A DNA stretch of 64,000 bases from CAVRXT01 sp963725655. Lineage in GTDB: Bacteria > Acidobacteriota > Terriglobia > Acidiferrales > UBA7541. Positions 54,721 through 64,000 of this stretch are shown here, one piece after another. Within the stretch, counting starts at the first letter, position 1. Each line of letters begins with the position of its first letter. The stretch is from positions 930,001 through 994,000 of the forward strand of contig CAVRYY010000001.1 in the NCBI GenBank assembly GCA_963725655.1, read 5' to 3'. The notes under the pieces are model-generated. The model searched no databases, was not told where the DNA came from, and was given only the letters and a program-made list of their open reading frames with translations. The position numbers and the translations under genes are program-made.

Positions 54721-56244
54721 ATGCCGAATGAAAAAGCGGTGCCGCAAGAATCCCCCTATTGTGAAGTGCCAACGCAACCTTGCCTGATCGTGATGTTTGG
54801 AGCGTCCGGCGATTTGGCGAAACGGAAGCTGCTGCCTTCTCTCTACGACCTGGCGATACACAAGTGCCTGGCGCCGCGCTTTGGGTTGCTGGGATTCGCG
54901 CGCACCGCGATGGACGATCAGGCCTTTCGCGATTCGAGCGCCGAATTTCTGCCGAAATCCGATCCCGGCGGAGCGGGAGACCAGCGCATTGATTTCTTGA
55001 AACACCTCCGTTATTTCCAGGGGAATTACGACGATCCGGCATCCTATCAGGCGCTGGCGAAGAAGCTCGACGATCTGGATGCCGAAGGGGGACTCGGCGG
55101 GAATCGATTATTTTACCTGGCGACGCCACCGGAAGTGTATCCGGCGATCATCGAGCAGCTCGGCAAAGCCGGACTGTCCAAGGAAAAAAAGAACGGCGGC
55201 TTCGTACGGGTGATCATTGAGAAGCCCTTCGGACACAACCTGGAATCCGCGCGTGAGCTGAACCAGCAATTGCTGAGCGTGCTGGATGAATCGCAGGTCT
55301 ATCGCATCGACCACTACCTAGGTAAGGAGACGGTGCAGAATCTTTTGGTGTTTCGCTTCAGCAATGGGATTTTCGAGCCGCTGTGGAACCGCAACTACGT
55401 CGATCACGTGCAGATCACCGCGGTCGAGACTCTGGGCGTCGAGCGCCGCGCCGCGTTTTACGAAAGAGCCGGGGCTCTGCGCGATATGATCCAGAGCCAC
55501 GTGTTGCAGTTGACTTCGCTAGTGGCCCTCGAGCCTCCTTCAACGTTTGGAGCTACCTCGGTCCGCAACGAAAAAATTAAAGTGTTGCAGGCGATCCGCC
55601 CGTTCACCCGGGAGACGATCTGGAATTCGGTGGTGCGCGGGCAGTACGGCCCGGGGAAAATCAATGGCGAGGCGGTGCCTGGCTACCGTGCGGAGCCGGG
55701 AGTGGCGAAGGATTCGGCGACGGAAACCTACGCGGCGTTGAAACTCCACGTGGATAACTGGCGATGGAGCGGCGTTCCTTTTTATCTGCGCACGGGCAAA
55801 CGCATCGGGCGCCCGTTGACGGAAATCGCCATCCAGTTTCGTCAAGCGCCGCATTTGGTGTTTCGCGGAATGAATCTTCAGGGGAACTGGCTGGTGTTGA
55901 ATATCCAGCCGGGCGAAGGAATTTCGCTTTCGTTTGGAGCGAAGGCGCCCGGGACGCAGATGAATATTCGCCCGGTGACCATGGATTTCGAATACAAGGA
56001 TGCCTTTGGCGAAGGCAAGCGCGACGCTTACGCCACGCTGATCAACGACTGCTTGCGCGGCGATCCGACGCTTTTCGATCGCGCGGATAGCGTGGAGGCG
56101 GCGTGGTCGCTTGTCGATCCGGTGTTGGAAGCGTGGAAGGGGGCTTCACCGCCGCCGTTTCCGAATTATTCGGCGGGGAGCGCGGGGCCCACCGCTGCGG
56201 AAGATTTGCTTGGCAGCGACGGGCGCAAGTGGCGCGCGCTCTGA
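54721..56244 (+). CDS. zwf: Glucose-6-phosphate dehydrogenase
   Basis: A 507-residue NADP-dependent enzyme of the pentose phosphate pathway. The ATG at 54721 has AAGGAACAGGGAA upstream; the open frame extends 68 codons further with no support. Signatures: the nucleotide loop MFGASGDLAKRKLLPSLY, EKPFGHNLESARELN, the active-site stretch YRIDHYLGKETVQNLL and RTGKRIGRPLTEIAIQF near the C terminus. It is followed 213 bases later by glk on the same strand, so glucose uptake or breakdown is handled together. Confidence 0.96.
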   Translation: MPNEKAVPQESPYCEVPTQPCLIVMFGASGDLAKRKLLPSLYDLAIHKCLAPRFGLLGFARTAMDDQAFRDSSAEFLPKSDPGGAGDQRIDFLKHLRYFQGNYDDPASYQALAKKLDDLDAEGGLGGNRLFYLATPPEVYPAIIEQLGKAGLSKEKKNGGFVRVIIEKPFGHNLESARELNQQLLSVLDESQVYRIDHYLGKETVQNLLVFRFSNGIFEPLWNRNYVDHVQITAVETLGVERRAAFYERAGALRDMIQSHVLQLTSLVALEPPSTFGATSVRNEKIKVLQAIRPFTRETIWNSVVRGQYGPGKINGEAVPGYRAEPGVAKDSATETYAALKLHVDNWRWSGVPFYLRTGKRIGRPLTEIAIQFRQAPHLVFRGMNLQGNWLVLNIQPGEGISLSFGAKAPGTQMNIRPVTMDFEYKDAFGEGKRDAYATLINDCLRGDPTLFDRADSVEAAWSLVDPVLEAWKGASPPPFPNYSAGSAGPTAAEDLLGSDGRKWRAL

Positions 56245-56457
56245 GCAATCGCTGCGAGGGCCGTGAGAGATTAGCCAGGTACTGGCCAGACGCAGTTCGT
56301 GAAGCCGGCGCCCGGTTCCGGCCGCAGCAGCTCCGGAGAAAATTCTGTAGTGCACATTCTCTAAGAAGGAAATCTAGGCCATACTAGGGCACTTGGTCGA
56401 CTCTTCAGGCGGCACGCGGCCGCAGTCAAGATCCAGTCAATCGTTGGGAGCGAGCGG

Positions 56458-57417
56458 ATGCTAATCGCGGGGGACGTCGGCGGCACCAAGACCAACTTGG
56501 GCGCGTACGAAGTGCAGCAGGGCAAGCTGGTGCAGACCGCGTATACTCGCTTTTCCAGTCATGTGTTCGCACGGCCCGAAGACCTGGTGCGCAAATTCGT
56601 ATCCATGCTGAGCGGCCCGGTGACTGCGGCATGCTTCGGCGTCGCAGGTCCGGTGGTGGACAATCGCGTTCACGCCACGAATCTACCGTGGATATTTGAC
56701 GGCCAGAGCATGGCGCAGCTCTTGAAGATTCCGCAGGTGCGGTTACTGAACGACCTGGAAGCCACCGCCTACGGCATCAGCGTGCTTGAGCCGTCGGATC
56801 TCGAAGTGATCCACAATGGCAGCACTCCGACGGCGGCGACCAAGGCGGTGATCGCGGCGGGCACCGGCCTGGGCGAAGGCATTTTGTTCTGGGACGGCAC
56901 GCGCTACGTCGCCATGGCTACCGAAGGCGGCCACGCTGATTTTGCGCCGCACACCGAAAAAGAAGCGGAGCTCTGGAAATTCCTGAAAGACCGCAACGAC
57001 ATTGTCAGCTGCGAAATTATCCTCTCAGGGCGCGGCTTCCGCGCGCTGCACGAATTTTTCGATCCCGGATCGCATCACCCCGAATTCGATAATCCCAACG
57101 ACGATCCTGCCCCGATAATCACCCAGAATGCGCTCGATAACACCTGCCCGGCGTGCGTTGCTGCAGTCGATATGTGGATTGAAATTTATGGCTCGGAGGC
57201 GGGGAACTTCGCGCTTCGCACCGTCTCGCGAGGCGGGATGTACGTCGCCGGCGGCATCGCCGTGAAGATCCTCCCCAAGCTGCGGGACGGAAGATTCGCC
57301 GCGGCGTTTATCGACAAAGAAAAACTCAGTGATTTCCTCAAACAGATTTCGATTTACGTAGTGCTCAACGAAGAGGCCCCATTGTTAGGCGCGGCCCACA
57401 TCGCTTCCACAATGTGA
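56458..57417 (+). CDS. glk: Glucokinase
   Basis: A 319-residue ATP-dependent glucokinase of the bacterial Glk type (no ROK cysteine motif). The phosphate-1 loop is LIAGDVGGTKTNLGAYE; the glucose site includes RLLNDLEATAYGI and ATEGGHADFAP; ATP binding includes AAGTGLGEGILFW. The ATG at 56458 follows GGGAG. It makes glucose 6-phosphate, the substrate of the zwf product upstream. Confidence 0.95.
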   Translation: MLIAGDVGGTKTNLGAYEVQQGKLVQTAYTRFSSHVFARPEDLVRKFVSMLSGPVTAACFGVAGPVVDNRVHATNLPWIFDGQSMAQLLKIPQVRLLNDLEATAYGISVLEPSDLEVIHNGSTPTAATKAVIAAGTGLGEGILFWDGTRYVAMATEGGHADFAPHTEKEAELWKFLKDRNDIVSCEIILSGRGFRALHEFFDPGSHHPEFDNPNDDPAPIITQNALDNTCPACVAAVDMWIEIYGSEAGNFALRTVSRGGMYVAGGIAVKILPKLRDGRFAAAFIDKEKLSDFLKQISIYVVLNEEAPLLGAAHIASTM

Positions 57418-57433
57418 TCCGGCCGGTTTTGTG

Positions 57434-57454
57434 GCACAGCCAACCTGGCTGTGC
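57434..57454. terminator. Hairpin between convergent glk and treY
   Basis: GCACAGCC pairs with GGCTGTGC around AACCT (8-bp perfect stem) in the 85-base gap. No T run, so it may be a repeat element as much as a terminator. Confidence 0.45.
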
Positions 57455-57502
57455 GCGCTCCGACTCCAACCCCAACACTTCTCCACTCAAAACTGCTTGG
57501 CT

Positions 57503-60358
57503 CTATTTGTTCCCTGGAACCAGCAAGGCTACCGGGAAATTTTCGAGTATGGCTCCTACCGGAAGATATTTGCCCCCGCGGCGCGCCGTGCATTGCAGCG
57601 ATTCGCCGGTAAGGATGTTGTGCCATGCGGATGGAGCCGTCGGCGGCAAAGCGGCCCCCGTCGATTTCCAGAATGCGCCCATGCGACTCCACTCCCCCGG
57701 AGCCTTGGCACGCGCCAGAAATCGGGGCACCACCGCGATGGCCCAGGATTTTTCAAGGCGGCGGGCGTAAGCGAGCACGTTTTCCTTACGCGCGCCAACG
57801 GCGGCAAGCGGCAGCCACTGCCCTTCCAAGAAAAGTTCGCCGTGGGCGCGGCGGAATGCCAGAACTTTCGCGAGTAGGTACAGTTTGATGGCCCCGTCCT
57901 GCCAATTCCTGGCGAGCTCCCGGCAAAACTCCACCCCGCCTTGCGGGCTTTGCGCCTCGATGCGATCGAGCAGCTCGATTCTCCGTTGGTAATCGACTGC
58001 CCGGCGGTTATCGGGATCGACCAGGCGAAGGTCCCACAGCTCGCAACCCTGGTAGACATCCGGGATTCCCGGACTGGTGATTTTCAGCAGAGTCTGCGCC
58101 AGGCCGTTACACATGCCGTAGTAGGCCAGCTTGCGCTGCCAAGGCAGAAAATCGCCCAGGAATTTCTTGTCGCGGAATAGCCCATCCACAAAATGGATTA
58201 ACGCATGTTCGTGCGGAAGATTCGGGCGCGTCCAACGCGTGTGGACCATCGCCTCGCGCGTCGCTTTCTCAGTGTAATCATGCATCCGAGTCTGGAATTC
58301 CGGGAGTTCCTTGTCGTCTAGCGGCCATGCGCCGAGCAGCGTTTGATACAGGAAGATTTCTTCCACCCGGTCCGGAGCGGTCTGATTGCCAACACGAGTT
58401 TTCTTTCGCGCATTCTGCCGAGACCACAGAGCAAGATGGCGCCGCCAGTCGGCGGGGACCTCGGAGAGGACGTTGATACGGGCGCGAACGTCCTCGCCGC
58501 GCTTGGTGTCGTGCGTCGCCGTGGAATTCATACTGAAGGGCCAGTCGCGCCGGCGATCCTGGATGTACGCGCCAAACTCGGGCACCGTTTTCGCCGTGGG
58601 CAGCGGATCGCCGCCCACATCGTTAAGCGAAATCAACGGACAGTAGACGTATAGGACCGTGTCTTCCTGGCCCTTCGCAACGATCGGCCCGGTGGATTGC
58701 TGCCAGCGCAACACGAACGCCAGCCTGGCTTCGCGCTGGTCGGGGAACAGGTGATCGCCCTCGCGCAACAGCAGAACGTCGCGCACGAAATCAAAACTCG
58801 CCGCGGAAATTTGCGGGCTTCGCCCGCGCGCGGCGTCGACGGCCGCTTCGATGTAGCGTTTTGCCTCGCGCGTCAGCGTCACGGTACGAGTGTAGGTTCG
58901 ATAGATCGAAAAGGACGCGGTGGTCTCCACCAGCGCCGCGGCCAATTCGGTGCGCGGCAGATCGCGCGCGTAGCGGTCGCTTTCCGCCAGAATTCCCAGT
59001 TGGCGTCCCAGCGCCCGCATCTCCACGCCCAGCAGCGTCGCCATCACCAGTTTCTTTTTTCGGTAAAGAACGTCTTGATATTCAGGATGCTCTTGCAAAA
59101 AGCGGAAATAGATTTTCTCAATCGCTTCGGCGCCTTTCGGGTCAACGAAGAGCCGATTGGCGATGTTCAGATAGTCGTAGCCGGTGGTGCCCTGAACCGG
59201 CCACTCGGAGGGCAGCGTTTCCGCGCCGGAGAGAATCTTCTCTACCACTACGTAAAACGGCTCGGATTTTTCCTTCTCGACGCTGCCCAGACGGTCCTGC
59301 AAGCGGCGGAGGTAGCCGAACGGATCGCGCAGGCCGTCGATATGATCGATGCGCAGGGCATCCACCGCGCCCTTTTCCACCAGTCGAAAAATTACCGCGT
59401 GTATCGATTCGAACACCGCCGGGTCTTCCACCCGCACGCCCACCAGATCGGTGATCGTGAAAAATCGCCGGTAGTTGATCTCCTCGTTGACGTTCCGCCA
59501 ATACGCCAGCACATACGCTTGCTCGGAAAGCAGGCGGTCCAGCAGCCGAAAGCTGGCCACGTCGCCGCGTTTGCCGTTGAACTGCTCGATATTTTCAGCC
59601 AGAAATTTGCGGAATTCCGGGTTGGCATCATGGAGTTGGCGCAGCCGCTCCTTCAACGCTTCGGTCTGGAGCCGGCGCTCTCCTGCGGCGTCCACCGTCA
59701 GCGTTTCGCGATCGGAGAGCGAACTGAGGCCGGAGAGAATGCCGAGAAATTCCTGGAACGCCGCGGATGACGAGCCGGCGCTAGCTTCGAAGGCGTCCTG
59801 ACGATGCTTCAAAATCCGCCGATATGACTTGGGTGCAAGCGGAAAGAACGAATCGTTATATTGAAGACGGAAGCTGCCAGCTTCGAAGAGTACGCGCACC
59901 TCCTGGTTTTGCAGCACGTCGCCGTAAAATCCACCGAGGACCGGGAGAAGGATTTTGTTCTCCAGAGTGCGCGACGGCGCGTGCCAATCGATATCGAAAA
60001 AGGAAGCGTAGGGCGAGCCCGGACCGTTTTCGAGGACGTCCATCCACCACGGATTTTCGTGGCTGGCGGCCATGTGATTGGGGACGATATCCAGCAGCAG
60101 GCCCATACCGCGAGCGTGCAGATCGATTTGGAAAGCTTCGAATTGCTCCTCACTTCCCAAATCGGAGTCGATGCGCGTGGGATCGGTGACGTCGTAGCCG
60201 TGGCCGCTGCCGCGCCGGCTCTGCAACAGAGGAGATGCGTATATGTCGGTGACGCCAAGTCGCTCGAGATATCCGAGAACGGCTTGCGCGTCGCGAAACG
60301 TGAAGTGATTGTTGAACTGCAAGCGATAACAGGTGATCGGTATGCGGGGTTTAGCCAT
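57503..60358 (-). CDS. treY: Malto-oligosyltrehalose synthase
   Basis: A 951-residue GH13 enzyme that turns the reducing end of a maltooligosaccharide into a trehalose unit. Opening PRIPITCYRLQFNNHFTFRDA is TreY-typical; GVTDIYASPLLQSRRGSGHGYD, LLLDIVPNHMA, DALRIDHIDGLRDPFGYL (catalytic Asp) and STATHDTKRGEDVRARIN are the conserved GH13/TreY regions. The next gene upstream (15 bases away) encodes a GH57 protein, so they form an operon. TreZ, which would release trehalose, is not in this window. Confidence 0.95.
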   Translation of the reverse strand: MAKPRIPITCYRLQFNNHFTFRDAQAVLGYLERLGVTDIYASPLLQSRRGSGHGYDVTDPTRIDSDLGSEEQFEAFQIDLHARGMGLLLDIVPNHMAASHENPWWMDVLENGPGSPYASFFDIDWHAPSRTLENKILLPVLGGFYGDVLQNQEVRVLFEAGSFRLQYNDSFFPLAPKSYRRILKHRQDAFEASAGSSSAAFQEFLGILSGLSSLSDRETLTVDAAGERRLQTEALKERLRQLHDANPEFRKFLAENIEQFNGKRGDVASFRLLDRLLSEQAYVLAYWRNVNEEINYRRFFTITDLVGVRVEDPAVFESIHAVIFRLVEKGAVDALRIDHIDGLRDPFGYLRRLQDRLGSVEKEKSEPFYVVVEKILSGAETLPSEWPVQGTTGYDYLNIANRLFVDPKGAEAIEKIYFRFLQEHPEYQDVLYRKKKLVMATLLGVEMRALGRQLGILAESDRYARDLPRTELAAALVETTASFSIYRTYTRTVTLTREAKRYIEAAVDAARGRSPQISAASFDFVRDVLLLREGDHLFPDQREARLAFVLRWQQSTGPIVAKGQEDTVLYVYCPLISLNDVGGDPLPTAKTVPEFGAYIQDRRRDWPFSMNSTATHDTKRGEDVRARINVLSEVPADWRRHLALWSRQNARKKTRVGNQTAPDRVEEIFLYQTLLGAWPLDDKELPEFQTRMHDYTEKATREAMVHTRWTRPNLPHEHALIHFVDGLFRDKKFLGDFLPWQRKLAYYGMCNGLAQTLLKITSPGIPDVYQGCELWDLRLVDPDNRRAVDYQRRIELLDRIEAQSPQGGVEFCRELARNWQDGAIKLYLLAKVLAFRRAHGELFLEGQWLPLAAVGARKENVLAYARRLEKSWAIAVVPRFLARAKAPGEWSRMGAFWKSTGAALPPTAPSAWHNILTGESLQCTARRGGKYLPVGAILENFPVALLVPGNK

Positions 60359-60373
60359 ATTGCTTGGGTGCTT

Positions 60374-62821
60374 CTACCGGAGCGTCTGAAACCCCAGTCC
60401 TTCGCGCAGCGACTGCAGCAGCCCGAGCCATCGCGCCGCGTCCGGATTTTGCCGGCCGGCCTCGGCATGCCATTCCTGCTCGGACTGGATGAGCGGATTG
60501 TATATGGTTGTCTGCGATTGCCAAAGGTTGATCGGAAACGGCAGCAATTTCCCCAAGTCCAGTAAGCGCCCCACTTTTTCCGCAGAGCCGATTTGTGCGC
60601 GGTCGGCCACGAATCCTGCCACCGCCTGTTCGATCTTCTTGCGAATCGCGTATTCCAACGTCGCAACGTCGAATGCGATGCGCATGGCCGTCGCTTCTCG
60701 CAAAAGCTGGTGGATGCTTTCAGCGTCCAGTTCCGGGGCGCTCAGTGCATCGCGCAGCTGAATATTCAATACCACTTCCGCGGCGGATTGGATCGCCTTG
60801 GGCACCGGAACGCCCAGGCCATCGAGGAAATGAATCATCTCGGCGTGCGACTCGTAGATGTGGCGATAGGCAATCGCGGCCTGCTGCGATGTGGCGTACA
60901 GAATGGGCCGCAGAATGTTGCGCTGCGCGTCGCGGAAGAGCGAGCGCAGCGAATATAGCTCCGGACCGAACCCGTCCTGAAGCAGGCGCTTCACCTTTTC
61001 GATATCAAATTTCCCAAAGGCCTCAAATAGCAAATGCCTCAGGAAATCGGCGTCATGCTGGGTCTGCGGAGGCGGCCGCACACCGGCGACGATGTGATGT
61101 TCTCCCATGTGAAGAACAGCGTAGTTGACCCGCGCCGATTCCAGAGTGATTTCGGAACGGATCGTAGCATCGCCCACGGCGAGCCGCATATGCTTGTCCT
61201 GGACGATTTTCTGTTCGGTGTGCCCGCTCTCGCGGGCCACCGTGAAACAGAAGATGCGCGCGTTCTGCGGATAGTTCTCAAAGAGCGAGTTGACCGCGTA
61301 GTGCGCCGCCACTTTGGGAATGTCCACCTCCGCCGGCCGCACCCACTTTTCGTAAATGCGCTTGCCGTCCGCGTGTTCGGGCAGATTGCTCCTGGCGGTA
61401 CGCAGGCGCTCCGAGAAATCCGCCTCCCACTGGCCTCCGAAAAGCTCCTGCGCGAGATGCAGCGCGCGGCTGGCGTAGAAAATTACCTGCACGGTTTCCA
61501 GTCCGGAAATATCGTCGAAGAACCAGCCGCAACTGGTGTACATCAGCATGGCATGCCGCTGCAGCTCCATCAGCTTGAGCGCGGTGATTTTCTCTTCGCC
61601 GGTCAAAGGGTGGTTGGAGCAGGCGGCAAAGAATTTCTCGCGCTGCTCCGGCGAGCGGTCCAGCACCACCTGGATGTATTCATCGCGAGCCTTCCAGGGG
61701 TCGATGAACAACTCGCGGGCTTTTTCTTCGAAGACTGGCGCCAGCGAGTCGCGCAGCCAGTCGAACGCCGCCCGCATTGGCCCGCGCCATTCCTGATTCC
61801 ATCCGGGATGCCCCCCGGAATTACAGCCGCAGTTTGATTGCCACCGTTCGATACCGTGCGCGCAACTCCACGAAGAGCCGGGAATAGTCTCAGCCAAATG
61901 GGTGGGAGGATGCTCGGCCAGGAACTGGCCATAGTTCGTGAGCACCGCGAGTTCATTTTGCTCGATGTACTGTAACGCGTACGTCAGCGCCATCTCGCCA
62001 TAGCGATGGTGGTGGCCGTAGCTTTCGCCGTCGGTGGCGATGTGCGAGAGCTGCGCCCAATCCCGATCATCGGAAAACCCGTTCAGCAGCCGGTCGGCAA
62101 ATACTTTCCCGTCATTCAACAGCCCTTCGAATGCCACGCTTCGCGATATCGGGCCATCATAAAAGAAGACGCCAATACGCTTCTTGGAGGGTAAGCGAAT
62201 CAGGTACGCGCGGCTGGGATCGACCCGATCGCCGCTGACGTCCTTCCAAGTGCGGCTCTTTATGCGCCGCACCCGAGCGGCTTGGCGTGGCGCGAGCACC
62301 GTAAACTTGATCCCATTTTCGGCTAGTACTTCCAGAGTCTCGGTGTCCACCGCCGTTTCCGGCAGCCACATGCCTTCGGGCGCACGTCCGAACCGGTGGC
62401 GGAAATCGGCCAGGCCCCACTTCACTTGGGTGGATTTGTCGCGCCGGTTGGCGAGCGGCATGATCATATGGCTATAGGCTTGGGCCATGGCGGAGCCGTG
62501 GCCGCCGAATTTCTCGGCGCTCCGGGCGTCCGCCTCGCGAATCGACGCGAGGGTCTGCGGCGATTTCGCTTCCAGCCACGAGAGCAGGGTAGGTCCAAAG
62601 TTGAAGCTGATGATCCCGTAGTTATTTACCATGCGCGCGATCTTTTGGTGCGCGTCCAGCACCCGGGAAGCTGCGTTGGGTGCGTAGCACTCGGCGGTGA
62701 TGCGCTCGTTCCAGTCGTGGTAAGGGTAGGCGGAGTCCTGTAGCTCGATGGCTTCCAGCCACGGATTTTCACGGGGCGGCTGGTAAAAGTGTCCGTGGAC
62801 GCAAACGTAGCGGGTGGTCAT
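60374..62821 (-). CDS. DUF3536 glycoside hydrolase family 57 protein
   Basis: An 815-residue protein. The GH57 half has YVCVHGHFYQPPRENPW (first conserved His), PEGMWLPETAVDTETLEVL (nucleophile Glu) and IATDGESYGHHHRYGEMAL (acid Asp). The C-terminal half fits DUF3536, all-helical. Members are alpha-glucan-acting enzymes, alpha-amylase or branching type; the exact reaction is unknown. It starts the operon with treY and lies divergent from glgE, so it probably works on the same maltooligosaccharide pool. It has no signal peptide. Confidence 0.9.
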   Translation of the reverse strand: MTTRYVCVHGHFYQPPRENPWLEAIELQDSAYPYHDWNERITAECYAPNAASRVLDAHQKIARMVNNYGIISFNFGPTLLSWLEAKSPQTLASIREADARSAEKFGGHGSAMAQAYSHMIMPLANRRDKSTQVKWGLADFRHRFGRAPEGMWLPETAVDTETLEVLAENGIKFTVLAPRQAARVRRIKSRTWKDVSGDRVDPSRAYLIRLPSKKRIGVFFYDGPISRSVAFEGLLNDGKVFADRLLNGFSDDRDWAQLSHIATDGESYGHHHRYGEMALTYALQYIEQNELAVLTNYGQFLAEHPPTHLAETIPGSSWSCAHGIERWQSNCGCNSGGHPGWNQEWRGPMRAAFDWLRDSLAPVFEEKARELFIDPWKARDEYIQVVLDRSPEQREKFFAACSNHPLTGEEKITALKLMELQRHAMLMYTSCGWFFDDISGLETVQVIFYASRALHLAQELFGGQWEADFSERLRTARSNLPEHADGKRIYEKWVRPAEVDIPKVAAHYAVNSLFENYPQNARIFCFTVARESGHTEQKIVQDKHMRLAVGDATIRSEITLESARVNYAVLHMGEHHIVAGVRPPPQTQHDADFLRHLLFEAFGKFDIEKVKRLLQDGFGPELYSLRSLFRDAQRNILRPILYATSQQAAIAYRHIYESHAEMIHFLDGLGVPVPKAIQSAAEVVLNIQLRDALSAPELDAESIHQLLREATAMRIAFDVATLEYAIRKKIEQAVAGFVADRAQIGSAEKVGRLLDLGKLLPFPINLWQSQTTIYNPLIQSEQEWHAEAGRQNPDAARWLGLLQSLREGLGFQTLR

Positions 62822-63084
62822 TACGAGTGCGTCGTCCCAGTGGGGACAGCCGCAAGGGTAGGTGGCCGCAGGTATCCCCGAAGCCCGGCGGGCGGCAAAG
62901 CGTAAGCCTGGTTCGGCACAGGTAACCGGAAGGAAACAATACGGTTGATGATTAGCTCTCGCATGCGCGCCGCTACAAACTCATGTATATAATAACCCGT
63001 TGCTCAGAATACTTGTAACCCGCCCGCCGGAACAAGAAAGAACTCACGTCCAAAGGTCTGCGAAATTTTTTCGGAGAAACTAGC

Positions 63085-64000
63085 TTGCACTCCCCGAAAA
63101 TCGAGCTGGACAAAAAACCGGTAATCATTCGCCGCCCCGCGATCGAGGGCGTCGAGCCGGAAATTGACGCGGGAAAATATCCCATCAAACGCACGGTGGG
63201 GGAGAACGTCGTCGTCCAGGCGGACATTTTCGTCGATGGCCACGACATCCTGAGTGCCGTGGTCCTGTACCGGCCGGATTCCGAAGACAAGTGGCGCGAA
63301 GCTCCGATGCGCTTCGTCGATAATGACCGCTGGCAGGGCCAGTTCCGGATCGCAGCGCAAACGACTCACTTCTACACCATCGAGGCATGGGTCGATCCCT
63401 TCCAGACCTGGATTCGCGGCCTGATCAAAAAATACGAAGCTGGTCAGGATGTAGCCTTGGATGTGCGGGTAGGCGCGGAAATGGCGCAAGACGCCTCGAA
63501 GCGCGCGGCCGGGATCGATGCGCGAAACCTGGCAGACCTCGCGGCGAAACTGAACAAGCTGTCTGCCGCCGATTTGGGTGCAGCGGTGGCCGCCGGACGC
63601 GGCTCCGACCTGGCAGCGCTGATGCAGCGATATCCGGACCGGCGCGCCTCCACCCTGTACGAAAAGCAACTGGGTGTGACAGTGGACCGCGAGAAAGCGC
63701 GATTCAGCACGTGGTACGAGATGTTTCCGCGATCCTGCACCCGTGATCCGAAAAAATCCGGCACCTTCCGCGACTGCATCGCCAGGTTGGATTACATTGC
63801 GCAAATGGGTTTCGATGTCCTGTACATGCCTCCGATTCATCCCATCGGGACCACCGAGCGTAAGGGGAAAAACAATACGACCATTCCCGCGCCCGATGAC
63901 ACCGGAAGTCCCTGGGCCATCGGAGCGAAAGCGGGCGGCCACAAATCGATTCAGCCGGAGCTGGGCACCCTGGAGGATTTTCACCGGCTAGCATCCAAAG
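63085..64000 (+). CDS. glgE: Alpha-1,4-glucan:maltose-1-phosphate maltosyltransferase GlgE, 3' truncated
   Basis: The frame is open from a TTG at 63085, with a GGAGA site nine bases upstream, to the window end (305 codons shown). The start is KIELDKKPVIIRRPAIEGVEPEIDAGKYP in meaning (given here in parts: KIELDKKPV, IRRPAIEGVEPEIDAGKYPI). The N-terminal beta domain has VLYRPDSEDKWREAPM and FYTIEAWVDPFQTWI, followed by STWYEMFPRS and the GlgE-typical MGFDVLYMPPIHPIG and KGKNNT. GlgE extends alpha-glucan from maltose 1-phosphate. The catalytic Asp lies beyond the window. Confidence 0.88.
   Translation, partial: MHSPKIELDKKPVIIRRPAIEGVEPEIDAGKYPIKRTVGENVVVQADIFVDGHDILSAVVLYRPDSEDKWREAPMRFVDNDRWQGQFRIAAQTTHFYTIEAWVDPFQTWIRGLIKKYEAGQDVALDVRVGAEMAQDASKRAAGIDARNLADLAAKLNKLSAADLGAAVAAGRGSDLAALMQRYPDRRASTLYEKQLGVTVDREKARFSTWYEMFPRSCTRDPKKSGTFRDCIARLDYIAQMGFDVLYMPPIHPIGTTERKGKNNTTIPAPDDTGSPWAIGAKAGGHKSIQPELGTLEDFHRLASK

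Noticed and set aside
63004..63984. 326-codon minus-strand open frame at the right edge
   Set aside because: It is antisense to glgE, whose plus-strand frame has clear family motifs and a ribosome binding site.

Overview
The window looks like a piece of an Acidobacteriota (Terriglobia/Koribacter-like) chromosome. This is inferred from gene content, not from a marker gene: a VWFA-related secreted protein, giant beta-propeller/Ig-like/choice-of-anchor-D secreted proteins, a PEP-CTERM protein, Tat-exported enzymes, short palindromic intergenic repeats and high GC. No rRNA, tRNA, CRISPR array or recognisable transposase was seen.

Layout. 1-11.0 kb: two paralogous giant secreted proteins (the first cut by the window edge) around a VWFA-related protein. 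11.2-12.4 kb: an acetyltransferase and a 168-bp tandem repeat. 12.4-19.5 kb: the accessory region, a very large STAND NTPase gene with an N-terminal nuclease-like domain (Avs-like, predicted anti-phage) broken by nine inferred single-base frameshifts, followed by a small overlapping unknown gene. 19.6-24.8 kb: aminotransferase, Gfo/Idh/MocA oxidoreductase, FecR/DUF6600 protein. 25.3-28.7 kb: ATP-grasp / alpha-E / transglutaminase operon. 28.9-31.3 kb: msrPQ and a cupin. 31.7-37.5 kb: membrane protein, aromatic amino acid decarboxylase family enzyme, two DinB-like proteins, and a collagen-like PEP-CTERM protein.

38.2-45.3 kb is a complete phosphate module on the minus strand, phoB-phoR-pstS-pstC-pstA-pstB-phoU, with a Pho-box-like direct repeat in front of pstS. 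45.6-54.5 kb carries murJ, a Tat-exported amidase, a Tat-exported M24 peptidase, aconitase, a PagL-like lipid A deacylase and YggX. 54.7-64 kb is carbon metabolism: zwf and glk feed glucose into the pentose phosphate and glycolytic routes, and treY, a DUF3536 GH57 protein and glgE (cut by the window end) handle maltooligosaccharide, trehalose and alpha-glucan.

The most unusual item is the Avs-like locus. All nine frame changes can be placed at short mononucleotide runs, each segment between them is fully open, and the long genes elsewhere in the window show no such damage. That fits either very recent inactivation or a local consensus problem in the assembly; the sequence alone cannot decide.
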